Assembly: GCA_023079485.1 (NCBI GenBank)
Contig: CM041084.1
Span: 9,980,609 to 10,044,608 of the forward strand
Length of the DNA: 64,000 bases
Reading direction: 5' to 3'
Origin: Archilochus colubris
Taxonomy: Eukaryota > Chordata > Aves > Apodiformes > Trochilidae
Shown: in pieces, positions 39,601-51,600 of the stretch
How positions within the stretch are numbered: the stretch's first letter is position 1
Layout: the number at the start of each line of letters is the position of its first letter
Program-made: the position numbers and the translations under genes
Notes under the pieces: model-generated
Databases searched by the model: none
Seen by the model: only the letters and a program-made list of their open reading frames with translations
Told to the model about the DNA's origin: nothing

Positions 39601-42600
39601 TGTAGGGAAGACTGTTCTCTACTCAGCACTTGTGAGGCCCTGCCTGCAGCATTCTGTCTGGTTTTAAAGTCTCCAATACTAAAAAGGTTCTAGAGTCAGG
39701 CACTGAGCCTGGCTGTGGGGCTGGAGCCCTGAAGTACCTGAGGCTAAGGTGCTGTTCAGACTGCAGAAAAGGAAACTGAGTGGATATAGGTGCTGTCTTC
39801 AAGTATCTGAAGAGGATCTGTGGAAAAGGTGGAGTCAAGTTCTCTGAGGTGTATAGTGAAAGAACAGAAGGTAGTGGCCCTAACTATCATTATACTAACG
39901 CAGTATAATGAAAATATTTTTAATTGTGAGTGGTGAAACCCAAGAACAAGTCTCCTCAGATTAACTCCAACCTCAGAATTACCTAACCTCACCTAAATAA
40001 ATCTCTGACCAGGACTTTGAAGTTAGATCTAATAGAGCAGGTCATTGAATCCAGTTACATTGATTACTTTCCAAAAGTAGCCTGACTGTGTGCACCCATT
40101 TGGTGTGTTGATCAGAGATCAGTTTTAAGTCTTCTTGAAGGGCTGCACTATTATCCACCATAGGTATGGACCTCAAAATTAGTTACCATTTATGTACAGA
40201 GCTGGATAACTTAGTAGAAGTCTGATCTTTAGGCCTCTTCCAGGTCCAGTCAGATCCAAATCAGTGTAATGTTTATGTTACAAAGTGCATTGGTCCTTGC
40301 CATTTATACTTTGATGCTTTTCTTTGGAAAACTAATCATTACATGATTGACTTCTGTCTGCAAATTGATTAATCAGTCTTTTGTTGTCTTTTGTGTTCTA
40401 GAGACGAACCAAAGAAGATACTTGGAAATCAGAAGAACTTAGGAAGCATCTTAGGGTGATTTATTTTATATTATTTCTACTAGTTTTCATGTTACGTTAC
40501 CTTGCAGCAGTGAAATGTAGTGACAGTCTAAACATAAAATCATAGAATGGTTTGGGTTGGAAAGGACCATAAAGATCATTGCAGTTCCAAACCATCTGCC
40601 ATGGGCAGGGATACAGAGATACTGGATACAGATACAGGGATACAGATACATACTTTTCTACTAGCTACTGTGCCTTGTGGGATTTACAGTAGCTCTTTAA
40701 GGCTTTTTAGTACACCAGACATTTTAAATCTGTATCTCTGAGTACAAATCATACAGATCTTTTATGTGTAGCTGCTAACTTCCTTGCCAAAACTGCTTGT
40801 TCTGAAGTCTGTGTAGTCCACGTGTGTCCAGAAGCTGACCCAATCACTTAATGTATACAAATCACAGAGAATTTCTAGAGGTTTCTTCATTAGGTAAATT
40901 TATAAAAAAGTTCCATTACTATGGAATTAACACAGCACACAGCAGAGTGATTTGCTGGCCACCCAAATCCAAGTTAGAGCTCTGTTTAATATATACTTTT
41001 TCACTGTCCTACATGTATATTATGTATTGCATTTTTTATAATCTATCATGTTTGTAATGCACTTTAAAACTGGTTAGTTACTTTATCTGCTGATCAAATA
41101 GGCATGCAGGCTCCGGTCAGTTCCACCACTGATACTCATATTAGCTTTGTTCTATATTTTGCAAAAGCTCTTTTCCAGTATGTATGTTCTGTTCTGTTCT
41201 GTGTCATGTGCAGATCTTCATTGGTCCTTTGATGAACTAAACCATCCCATTTGTTAATCTATTGCTTAGCTTTCTATCAATTACATTTCAAAGCTCCCCT
41301 TTATTTCAGTACCAGTTCCACAGTATCAGCACTTCTTTTTTTTAATCTTTCAGTAACATTTCCACTATTTCCATCTGGGCTAAAGCAAACAAATTTTGAG
41401 CTGAAATGCTTTAGTTCTAACAGAAGTGGTGTGGTTAGATTTTAGGTTGTGTGAAACAGCTGGGTGACGTTTAATTCACTTTGCTTATTGACTGTAATCA
41501 GATCAAGTTCTTTTCATTCTGTGTTGAGTAAATAGCTGAAATAATGGATGTAGTGAAATCATTGTGAGTTGTCCTGCTTGCTTCAGGAATGTTAAAATAT
41601 CACTTATGACTTCAGAAAAATCTAAGAAAAGTTGAATTCTCAAGGAATTTAGGCTAAAAATGTCAGTTTTTGCTTGCTGCTTTCTATTCAAGTAAAAGCT
41701 AATCTTCTATTCCAAAGGCAGCTGCAAGATGCCCACTTATCTATCATTATTGTTTATACCTGTAATGTATTTTAGAAGATGGCACAGTTTCTGTCTACAT
41801 GACCTAACAGCTTTAAGATGCTTAGTTAATTTTTCAGTCTCTCACTAAAAAAAATGCACAGTTCCACAGTAATTTTTCTTTTTTATCAAATTATTTTCAG
41901 ACACATTGAAAATGCAGCTTATTTTTAATTTCATCCATTACTTATTTTTTACAATAGGTAGAGACATAATGTTGGTCATTTACTAAGTAAGCCTAGAAAT
42001 TTTAATACACTTTGGGAAGTGAAATTCACAGTTAGCAATCTACAATTTTTCTTTCATATCAATGTAATCTATCAAAATAGTTTGTTCAACTATAATAATA
42101 GATTTTGAATATTTTTTTTTTATTTTATTTTATTTCAGGCATCACAACCAGGTAGTCAAAATGAAGACCAAAAGCACAAGGAAAAGAAAGTGCAGAGGGA
42201 GAAGTCTGTTCATGGCACAGATGATCGTAAACATGAACACAAAGACAGAGGGAAGAGCAAGGAAAGAACAAGAGAGAGAGAGAGATTTAAATCTGGTGAA
42301 AGAGACAGGGATAAAATGAGAGAAAGGGGAAAAGAACACCAGAAAGGAGACCAGGAGAGATACAAAGATAAACTTCAAGAGTCAAATTTGAAGGAAAGAT
42401 ACAGTTTACCAAGAGAGAAAGACAGGGAGAGCAATAGAGAACGAGACAAAAAGCATAAAATACATGAGATAAAGCAAATAGATACACAAAGTAATCTGAA
42501 ATCATTTGAAAGAGAAGAGAAAGAACATCACAAAAGAAGAGAAAGCAGGCATCATTTAGGTAAGTTGCTTTGGGTTGATGTTGTACTTCAAAATATTTGA

Positions 42601-45600
42601 TACTTGAGTAGAAATACTAAGAAACCATATCCCATCAGTACAGAGACAATAAAGGCAGGAAGATGTGAGTACGTGCTGAAATGTGTCTCTACAGAATCTT
42701 GTTGTAATGTAGTTTTATTTTGATGCTTTTAAAAATTTTAGTGCTCGTTTCACTTTCTCTGAAGAGGGGGTCAGTGTCACTGTTCTTGTTGATCAGTTGA
42801 TATGAAGAGAGTAACTACTACCTTCCTGCCTAGACATCCTCTATTGAGGGATCCATCTTAATCCCCAAGTTGCAGGGTGATTTATGAAGTTAGTAGCATG
42901 TGTCATACTCTTACCATTACACAAGACAACTGAGAACAGAGGGAGTCATTGGCAAAGAAAAAGAAGTAACCATCTTTGGATAGAAATTTTCAGTGGAATA
43001 TTAAGTTATTTTTAGAAAACTCATATGATTTAGAAAACCCACACCACTGAAATTATATTTTCTAGCTGCTAGAGTTAATTAAGTAGAGAGTTTGAGTATA
43101 ATAAAATTTGTTCACTAATTTATACATATTTTCCAGAGGAGAAAACAAGAAGTGAGGAGCGAGAAAGAAGACGTGCAGAAAAGGAGGTAAAGGAAGGGAA
43201 AGAAATTATGTGTTTCATAGTGGAATAATATACAATTGTAGAATAATTAAGAAACTGTATCATACTCCAGTTCCCAAGAAATCTAAGAGATGCATAGATA
43301 GTAAATCCTCACAAAGCTACAAAACGAACAACAGCAAAATATATCTGAGCCATTCTGTTTTAAGTAAAAAGAAAATAGAATTTGCACAGCAAACATTTTA
43401 GCCTTGTACAAGTAGATAAAAATTTTCCATCTGCTATTTATGCCTTTATACTTTGCAAGAATATGAGTAACTATCCATTCTATTTTTTGTTAGACCACCT
43501 AGTAACAAAGAATTAATTTTTGGTGTGAAGAATACATGATCAAAAGATTTTTCAGTAGATAAGGACATGGTGTCCCATAAGAAATAACAGAATCTCAAGT
43601 AATACAATATCTTGAAACTTGCCATTGTAGATTAAAAAAAAATGGCTAAAAGTTCCACATGGCAGAAAAACATTAGGTTACTTACAAATGCAGCATTCCA
43701 GTGGTTAAAAATTGAAAGATTTGTGAAAATAAAACTCATGGAGCATAATCTAACTCTTTCATGTTATCCTTCTCTTCCTAGGATAATGATAACAAAAAGA
43801 GAACTGACAAATTTTTAGCATACAAAGCTGAAGAAGTGGAACATGTACACAAATTACAGAAAGACCTAGAGCTGGTTAAAGAGGGAGAAAGAAGACGGAG
43901 AGAAAAAAAAGAGCATTCTGTTAGGCCAGGAAAAGAGAGGCTTTCAAAAGAGAGAAGTCATAAAAGCTATGAAAAGGAAGAGGAAGAAAAGCATAAATCA
44001 AAGAGATCTAAAGAGGGATCTTCCCATGGAGACAGAGAAGGGCACCTGGCAGAAGCTAATGAGACACCAAAAAGCAATGAAAATGAAAGAAAGAAGAGTG
44101 ATCAACGGGTTAGTTTTGTTAAGACTTTAAAACATTACCTTGTAACTTATTTTAATTGTTGATATATCACAATTGATAAGATGAACAAAGAAATACTTGG
44201 ATTTTTAAGTCAAAATTTTCTGAAATTCGAAGCTGAAGTGGTAGATTAGAAATGTTACATCTGCATTTAAGTATCTTAACCCAGAGCTGACTCCTTCCAT
44301 GAAACTTTAAACTAGAAACTTGTTTTTATGTTGTTAATGTATTTTATTCATAAAATTATTTATTGCAATGACTTTTGAAATTTGTAGTAACAGCATGGAG
44401 GTGAGATTAGGCCAGAGGTCCATTAAAATGTATTGGCTGTCTTTACAGGAAGGAATTATGATTTTAATAGAGCCTATTTTTGATGTTGCCTGTAAAGGGA
44501 GCATGGATATCTAAATCATGTTAGATACCACGTTTTCTAACATGAATATAGATCCATTATATTTATGGTTTTTTGGCTCTGGCTCTGAAGCCACAGAGTG
44601 TCTTCTATGGTTCTAATATAGGTCATGTTGTTATATCTTAGAGGTTTAATAAAAACTTTCATATTTTTTACTGGTTTTTATAGTATAAGTACTCATTCTA
44701 TAAGAATGAAGAAATATATAGGAATTTTTAAATCTGAAAATGAGAAGTTTTATGGAGTACAGAACCATTCAGATCTATGGTAGTTGCTTCTGTTGCCTAA
44801 AGAGTGAAGAGGTACAAGATACTCAAGTAAAGGTTTGGAAATTTTCTGGTGAAAATACCAGAGCTCTTCAGAGCCCACCACCACTAGTGATACCTGTAGG
44901 TGAGTTTCTGCAGTAAAATTCAAAAGTCTGTCTACAAAAAATCTGGAATTTAATCTGATAAAGCATTATAAGGGTTTGTAAAGCAAGGGAGAAGATTCAA
45001 GATCCCATCGTCTTTCCTTTCTGCATTACAGAGAGGGATGTAGCCAAACTTTACTCCCAAGTATTTAATATTTTTAGAAGCTCATATTATGATATAGCAT
45101 GTCTTTTATAGGTGTATGTTTTCTTTGCTTACCATGGTTGATGGTTATACACAGAACTTCTTATCATAGAATCATAGAATCGTCTGGGTTGGAAGGGACC
45201 TCAGAGATCATCAGGTCCAACCCTTGATCCACTACTGCTGCAGTTCCCAGACCATGGCACTGAGTGCCACATCCAGTCTCTTTTTAAATAGCTCCAGGGA
45301 CGGAGAATCCACTGCTTCCCTGGGCAGCCCATTCCAATGCCTGATCACTCTCTCCGTAAAGAAATTCTTTCTAATATCCAACCTAAACTTCCCCTGGCAC
45401 AACTTAAGACCATGCCCTCTTGTCTTGTTGAAAGTCGCCTGGGAAAAGGGCCCAACCCCCACCTGGCTCCAACCTTCTTTCAGGGAGTTGTAGAGAGCGA
45501 TGAGGTCTCCCCTGAGCCGCCTCTTCTTTAGGCTGAACACCCCCAGCTCCCTCAGCCTCATCTCATAGGGTCTGTGCTCGAGTCCCTTCACCAGCCTGGT

Positions 45601-48600
45601 TGCCCTCCTTTGGACCTGCTCCAGGTCCTCAATCTCCTTCCTAAACTGAGGGGCCCAGAACTGGACACAGGACTCGAGGTGTGGCCTCACCAGGGCTGAG
45701 TACAGGGGCAAATGACTTACAAGCAATGACTGATTAAGAAATGTGTCATAGAAAAAATTAATTAGAAACTTTCCTTACTGTTTAATATCACTGCTACCTA
45801 TACAGTTTCATATGCATATTTCCTCCCAGTTTTTCTGACACATGAATGTTCTGACTTCTTTTACAGAACAGCAAAGACAAAAAGAGGGAGAGGATTCAAG
45901 AAGAAATGAGGCATCATGATGCAAGGTGATATCAGAGATTTAAATAAGTATTTACTGTATGGTGTCTACTCAGATTCAATCACTACCAAACAAAAAGCAT
46001 TGTTGATCTGAGATTTCTGGGTTGAATATCATTTTTTACACAGGCCTTTTAAACAATACTGTAGCAATAAAAAAAAAAATCTGTTTTGCTTCTAAGAGGA
46101 CTCATATAAAAATGTGTGTATTAGTATTTATTCCATTTACTTTTTTTTCTACCCCAGGATAGCAATAAGTATTTTGTAGTCCTTGCAAACTGCATATAAA
46201 TTAATCCAGGCATGTAGTTTGGGAGGCAGAAATGTTTCTTTTTTTTTTTTTTAACTTTTCAAGTATTTTTTTCTCTTTGAGGTGAAAAGACTTTCTAAAA
46301 CAAACAAACAAACCAAAACTGATGGTTTTTTCTTAGTGAACAAATAAAATGGATGTTCTTTTTTTCAGTAGAACTATAAAAGACAGAGGAAAACTCCCTG
46401 AAAAAGAGGAAAGGGATACAAGACAAGAGGTAAAAGTATTTGGTTTGGAACTTAGAATGTTGCATTTTGGGGGGGGGATTAATAACAATTACAGTATGTA
46501 TGCCAATGTAATGACATTCTAAGATAATATAAGGTTTATATATGTTGGTCTTTAGGTATGTCTTTCTGGATAAAGCATTAGAAAATTAGTTTATTCTGTA
46601 TAAATTTGCTAAGTATTGAAGGTAGCCATCTATTAAACTGCAGTTCAGTATCTTCCTGAAAAATTAATTCTCATAAAGTGGGAAGAGTTTAGATGTATAA
46701 TACAAACCATCTACACATACCTAAAGTATATTATTTCTTTCTGTAAACAGCTGATATAAGCAAATAATATGTAATGTATGGCAATGAAAACACAGCTAGC
46801 TGTGTAGTTCATGTGTTTCTTAAAACAGTTGCCAGAAGCAAGAGGAAAGTATTTCCCTGTGCTTAAATGAACAGTTTTCAGCAATTCTGAAGTGCAAGCT
46901 TAATTTGGGATTAATTTGGGCCAATCTGTTCAGGAAAAAGCCCAACTTTACCATAAAAAGTTGTAAAATATTTTGTCATATTTTCAACCATTCCCCAGAA
47001 TCCAAATTCTGATTTGAAATGTAGGAAATAAATAATAGTACATAATGAAAACATCCTTTTCCATATTCTCATGTCCTGGTCAGCCATGTATTTTTTTTTT
47101 TTGTATCTTTCATCCATGTGTCTTTCAAAACCACACTATGTTCTATTAAAATGTGTCTGGTAATCACTGCTTATTAATGTACATTCATTTATTTTTTTTA
47201 TATTTTTTATATTTTTATTATTTATTTTTCTAAGCTGAATTTTTTGTATGTTTGCTTGAGAAGGTTGAAACATCTGGGGAAAACAACTATTCATTTATCC
47301 TTATGCTAAGATTTAGCAAATAAATTTTTTTGTAAGATTATTTAACAGATTCATTTATTTTTTTCATTTAGGAAGTGAAAGATAAGCACATCTATAATTC
47401 AGACACAGGAGTTGATAACTTTTCAGCAAATTATGAAGATGATTTTGAAGTAAGTAAAAGCATAATATTGTCCTTTTGCAGTAATTCTAAAGTACCAAAA
47501 TATTGCTTAACTTAATAAAAAAATAAATAAAAATTACTGGAAGTTAAGTGGTTTTTACTTATTCTTTTCTGTTGGCAATGATGACAGTAAATATAACAGT
47601 AAATACTAAGTAACTAGAATTCTATGTAGAAACTCTCTGATATATATATATATATTTGCTTAACTTTCGTCAGGGTATGGGAACCAACTTTTATGTTCAA
47701 CTTCTGTGTTTTGTCTTCACAAGATGCTCTTTCGGTCTTCTGGATTTTAATTATTTAAATAATTTTCTATGAAAAATGCTAACTTTTCAGGATGAAGACA
47801 TCCTGGTTTTTTGCATTGCAAAAATATCATAATAAATAACTTTATACACCAGTGAAGCATTTATTCCACCAAGCACTGTGGAACAAGTGCTGTTGTCTTG
47901 TCTTGCTTAAAATAATCTCACAAGATATGCCATTTCTTTCTATCAAATGTTTGTTGTAAAATGCCTTTTAGTCAGAGGATTTATAAGAATTTTTTATATT
48001 TGTCAGCATTTTAAAATTTCTTAAGAAGATTGTGCAAATAGGTTTAGAATCCATGTTTATTACTTACTGAAAGTCCTATTACTTCTAAAGGATTATGAAG
48101 ATGATTTTGAAGATGATGATGAAGACAAAAGTAGTGAAGAAAGAGATGCAGAAGAAAGCCTAAGAAAACCTTCATTTCCCAGAACATCAGAAATTAAAGA
48201 AATTCAAAGAGCGATTAGTGCAGAAAATGATAGAATTTATGCTTCCTTGCCAAAGAAAATTGAAGATGTAAATAAGGAACCAATCATGGGTATGTTACTA
48301 TATACCAGGGTTTTTTTAAGAAATGTATGAGTAACACATATAATTCCTTAGTAAACAGGCCACTTTTTTCTAGAAGTCTGCTTTGAGGCAGAAATCTGGT
48401 CCTCTGGATGAGTAATTTAGGATTCGGAGTAAGTAGCTTGCATAAACTAAAGAATGATTCATGGGCATTACTAATGATTTAAAATGTGAAGTATAAAAGT
48501 TTACCGACTGACATTTAGTATATCTTATTTTGACTAAGAAGAGGATACAAAAGTCTGGATTTTGAAAACTGGAGGAGTGCTAGAACAGTTTGGGGCTTCC

Positions 48601-51600
48601 ACTGACATTTTTCCTGTAGCAAATTTGAAGCCATTGCTCTGGGTGGGAAGGCAGGAGAAATACAGATACAACTGAAATATGTAGTTAGTTCTACATCACT
48701 TTTTATTTTTTCTGACTTTTTTTTTTTCCCTGAAATGTGACTATGGCACTATTGTCTTATTTTTAGTTGAGCTGATACCTTTGAGTGCCATATCTGCTTA
48801 TTTAAATAACTACAGCTGTGGTTCCCCTTTGCATCCTTCACTTCTGTGAATAGCAGTATAGCATCGTTGTGCAAAAGGATCTTAAACAGATTTTTTTTTT
48901 CTCTAGTTCTTATAAAGTTAGTGCAGTCACCAAAAAATAGCAGATATTTTTTTCTTCTTGTAGATTTATGGAATTATTACTGTTTTTCTAATAAACAATA
49001 TGAAATAAAAAAAAAGAGATGGAATCCAGAATTAGATTTTAAAATTCTGAATTGTAACACTTAATGCTTTTTAGTTAGTTACACAATGCTTTTTTGGTGA
49101 GGTTTTGATCTCATTTGGTTAAAAAGGTTGTTGATCACTTTGGTAATGATTTTTAGAAGCTTACATTTTTTTTCCAATATTCTATAAAAAGGCAGTATTC
49201 CTCTGAGGAAGTGAAGCACCATTGCTCCTTACTGGAAGTTGGTTATTAAGGTCAGTTAGCTACCACCTAGCCAGGAAAGAGGGTAGAATCCACATGACAT
49301 CAGATACTGAATTTTTTTTTCATTAAGTGTGGCTTTTAAAGCTACAGTTTTCAGTGTTTTTCTTATTCACCCAAGGGCATCAGTTAAGCTGACGTTTGAG
49401 ATTCTCCACTAGCTGTAGTGACAAAATCTTAATTACAGGTGTGGCATACACGTGGTGTAGTCTGTGTGAATTTGGCATGCTTTTTTGGATTAGCTCATAG
49501 GGTTTTACTGTACACAGGGGAACAAGGGATCTGCTAATGGCAGGAGAAAGAAAGAGGCACTATCTGCATGTAGTCTTCTAAAATAAATTGGAATGGTCAG
49601 GCATTTTGAATTGATTGGTAATGGACCATAATAAGAGGAAATGCTGACCTGTTAGAGAAGTTGAGAGGCTTATTGTACTGGTAACTGTGTTAAAAAGTTT
49701 GTTGTGTAATTTGCAAACTAGTTACTCTTAGTAGCAGTGTCATGATAAATCTGTTGCTTTTTAGACTCACTGCTTTACATTTTCATGCACTGTAAAGTGT
49801 GAATTACAACACTTGATTATGTTTTATAATACCACAGAAAAGCAATACACTTCTGTCAGAAACTCTTTTTGTGGAATATTCATGGATTTTCAAATGGCAA
49901 ACCATCGACAAAGTAGCCGAGATATGGCTAATAAGCAGAAGTAAGTAAGTCTATTTTAAATATTCCACACAAAATGGCAACTTGTTACGTGAGATGTAAT
50001 TTTTAAAATTATATTTGAAATATGTAAAGTTTACAAACTTGTGCCTTTTTGAGTCAAATATTCATATCTAAGCTAACAGTAATTACTTCTTCAGTAAATA
50101 TAATTTACAGGCTTCGCAAGTATCACTTATAACAGAAATTTATCTCTCTATATTTTTATGGGTATAATTTTATTGAAGAGTGAGTTACCAGGATTGTAAT
50201 TTCTTTGTATGATTCTTCAGTCTCTTAATTAGATGACTTACAGTACTAAAGCACAAGCCTTTTAGTTGTGCTTAGTGCTCTGCAAAACTGATTTTTTAAA
50301 ATAATCAAGAGTCTGTGTGGTATATACTGTTGCCAAAATAGCATCTTCCCTCTCAGGGATAATGCCAGTTGGTGTAAAAATATGCTATTACTGATCTAAG
50401 ATTTCTCTAGATTTGGGACATCGAGGACATCTCTGTATTGGAGAAACAAATGGATGCCTGCCTGGAACTTGTCAGGAGCTCCAGATTTATCCAAAGCACT
50501 TCATGTATCTCCAGTTTTCTGTTGCATGAATTGCAAGGATATTAAATGTTATTGATTATACTAGATACCACTGATTCTTGGCTGCAAAGCAGTGGCTGAT
50601 TTTCACATAAGGGAGATTTTATTGTCTAGGATGTCTTACTCACCCTACCTAAATTTATATGCCCAAATTTTACACAAGTTCGTTGACTAGGCTTTCTTTA
50701 TAGACAGTGGACACAGATTAGGAAATTCAGTAGGGTATCTCTCTGAAGAATTGCCTTCTGAAATGTTTGTCAGCCTCTACTCATTGTGTACTATAACTGA
50801 TGATATTATTTATATAACTTGGTGTACATGCTAGCAATATATATATATATTACATATACATAATCTGTGACGGTAACTGACATTTTCAGAAGAGAGGGTT
50901 TGTGGAATTTAATGCTGTGATAATACATCACTCTCAGTTAATAGACTGAAAAAAAATCCCATAAATGAACTGAGGCACTTTGCAGTTGTATTAATATGAG
51001 GCTTAGAGGTTTATTTTAAGCATTACTCTGCATATTTCATTAAGATTTTTAAGTAGGAAGCAACTTTGATACGTTTGAATTAGATCTCAGCAATCTATGC
51101 CCATAATGTTTGTGAAGAGGTGGTGTTTAAGAAGTAGAAATAAATATAGAATGTGGGTAAGGAAACACAATAGATGCCATTAAGTACCAAAATCCATGAA
51201 AATTGTCCTTCTACATAAAGAAGAAACCACTACAAAAATTTTCTCATTGTCAAGGAATCTGTACTCTAGGAAGAACATGGAATTAACTTGTAAACAGCCA
51301 TCTGTGTATAATTCAAGCAGGTAGCTCCTAAACAAAAATATTTTAGCAGTTTTATGACATCAAAGTAGATAGATAGTTGTGAGAATTGTGACAAAGATTG
51401 TTTTTTCTACACATTCATCCAGGTGGAGTGGTGCGAATCTCTTTGTAGTTCATGATAATAAGTAATACCACATAAATGGTACATAAACGTTTTAATATCA
51501 TGTAAAAGTTTTTTATTGTCAGACTAAGATACAGTATCCAAAGGTAGATTTGGTTTGCAATTAAAAGTTAAAATATAATTTCATTTGTGAGCAGAGATGG

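Larger units (their letters stand above)
36674..40401 (+). other. DYNC2I1 intron 1
   Basis: A 3.7-kb first intron. It holds the rest of the CpG island, a 22-bp minisatellite (36887), a (TTTG)n run (38709), T-rich tracts near 37.9 and 38.95 kb, and an old CR1 internal fragment near 39.6-39.9 kb. Confidence 0.85.
40456..42138 (+). other. DYNC2I1 intron 2
   Basis: A 1.7-kb AT-rich intron holding a CR1 3' fragment at its 5' end, an adjoining GATACA-type repeat, and a (GTTCT)3 run near 41186. Confidence 0.85.
45926..48090 (+). other. DYNC2I1 introns 6, 7 and 8
   Basis: Introns of 443, 942 and 641 bases around exons 7 and 8. AT-rich with T runs and a TA microsatellite at 47640-47656. Nothing else was recognised. 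Confidence 0.8.

Noticed and set aside
45224..45493. 89-codon plus-strand frame
   Set aside because: Antisense shadow of the CR1 ORF2 fragment.
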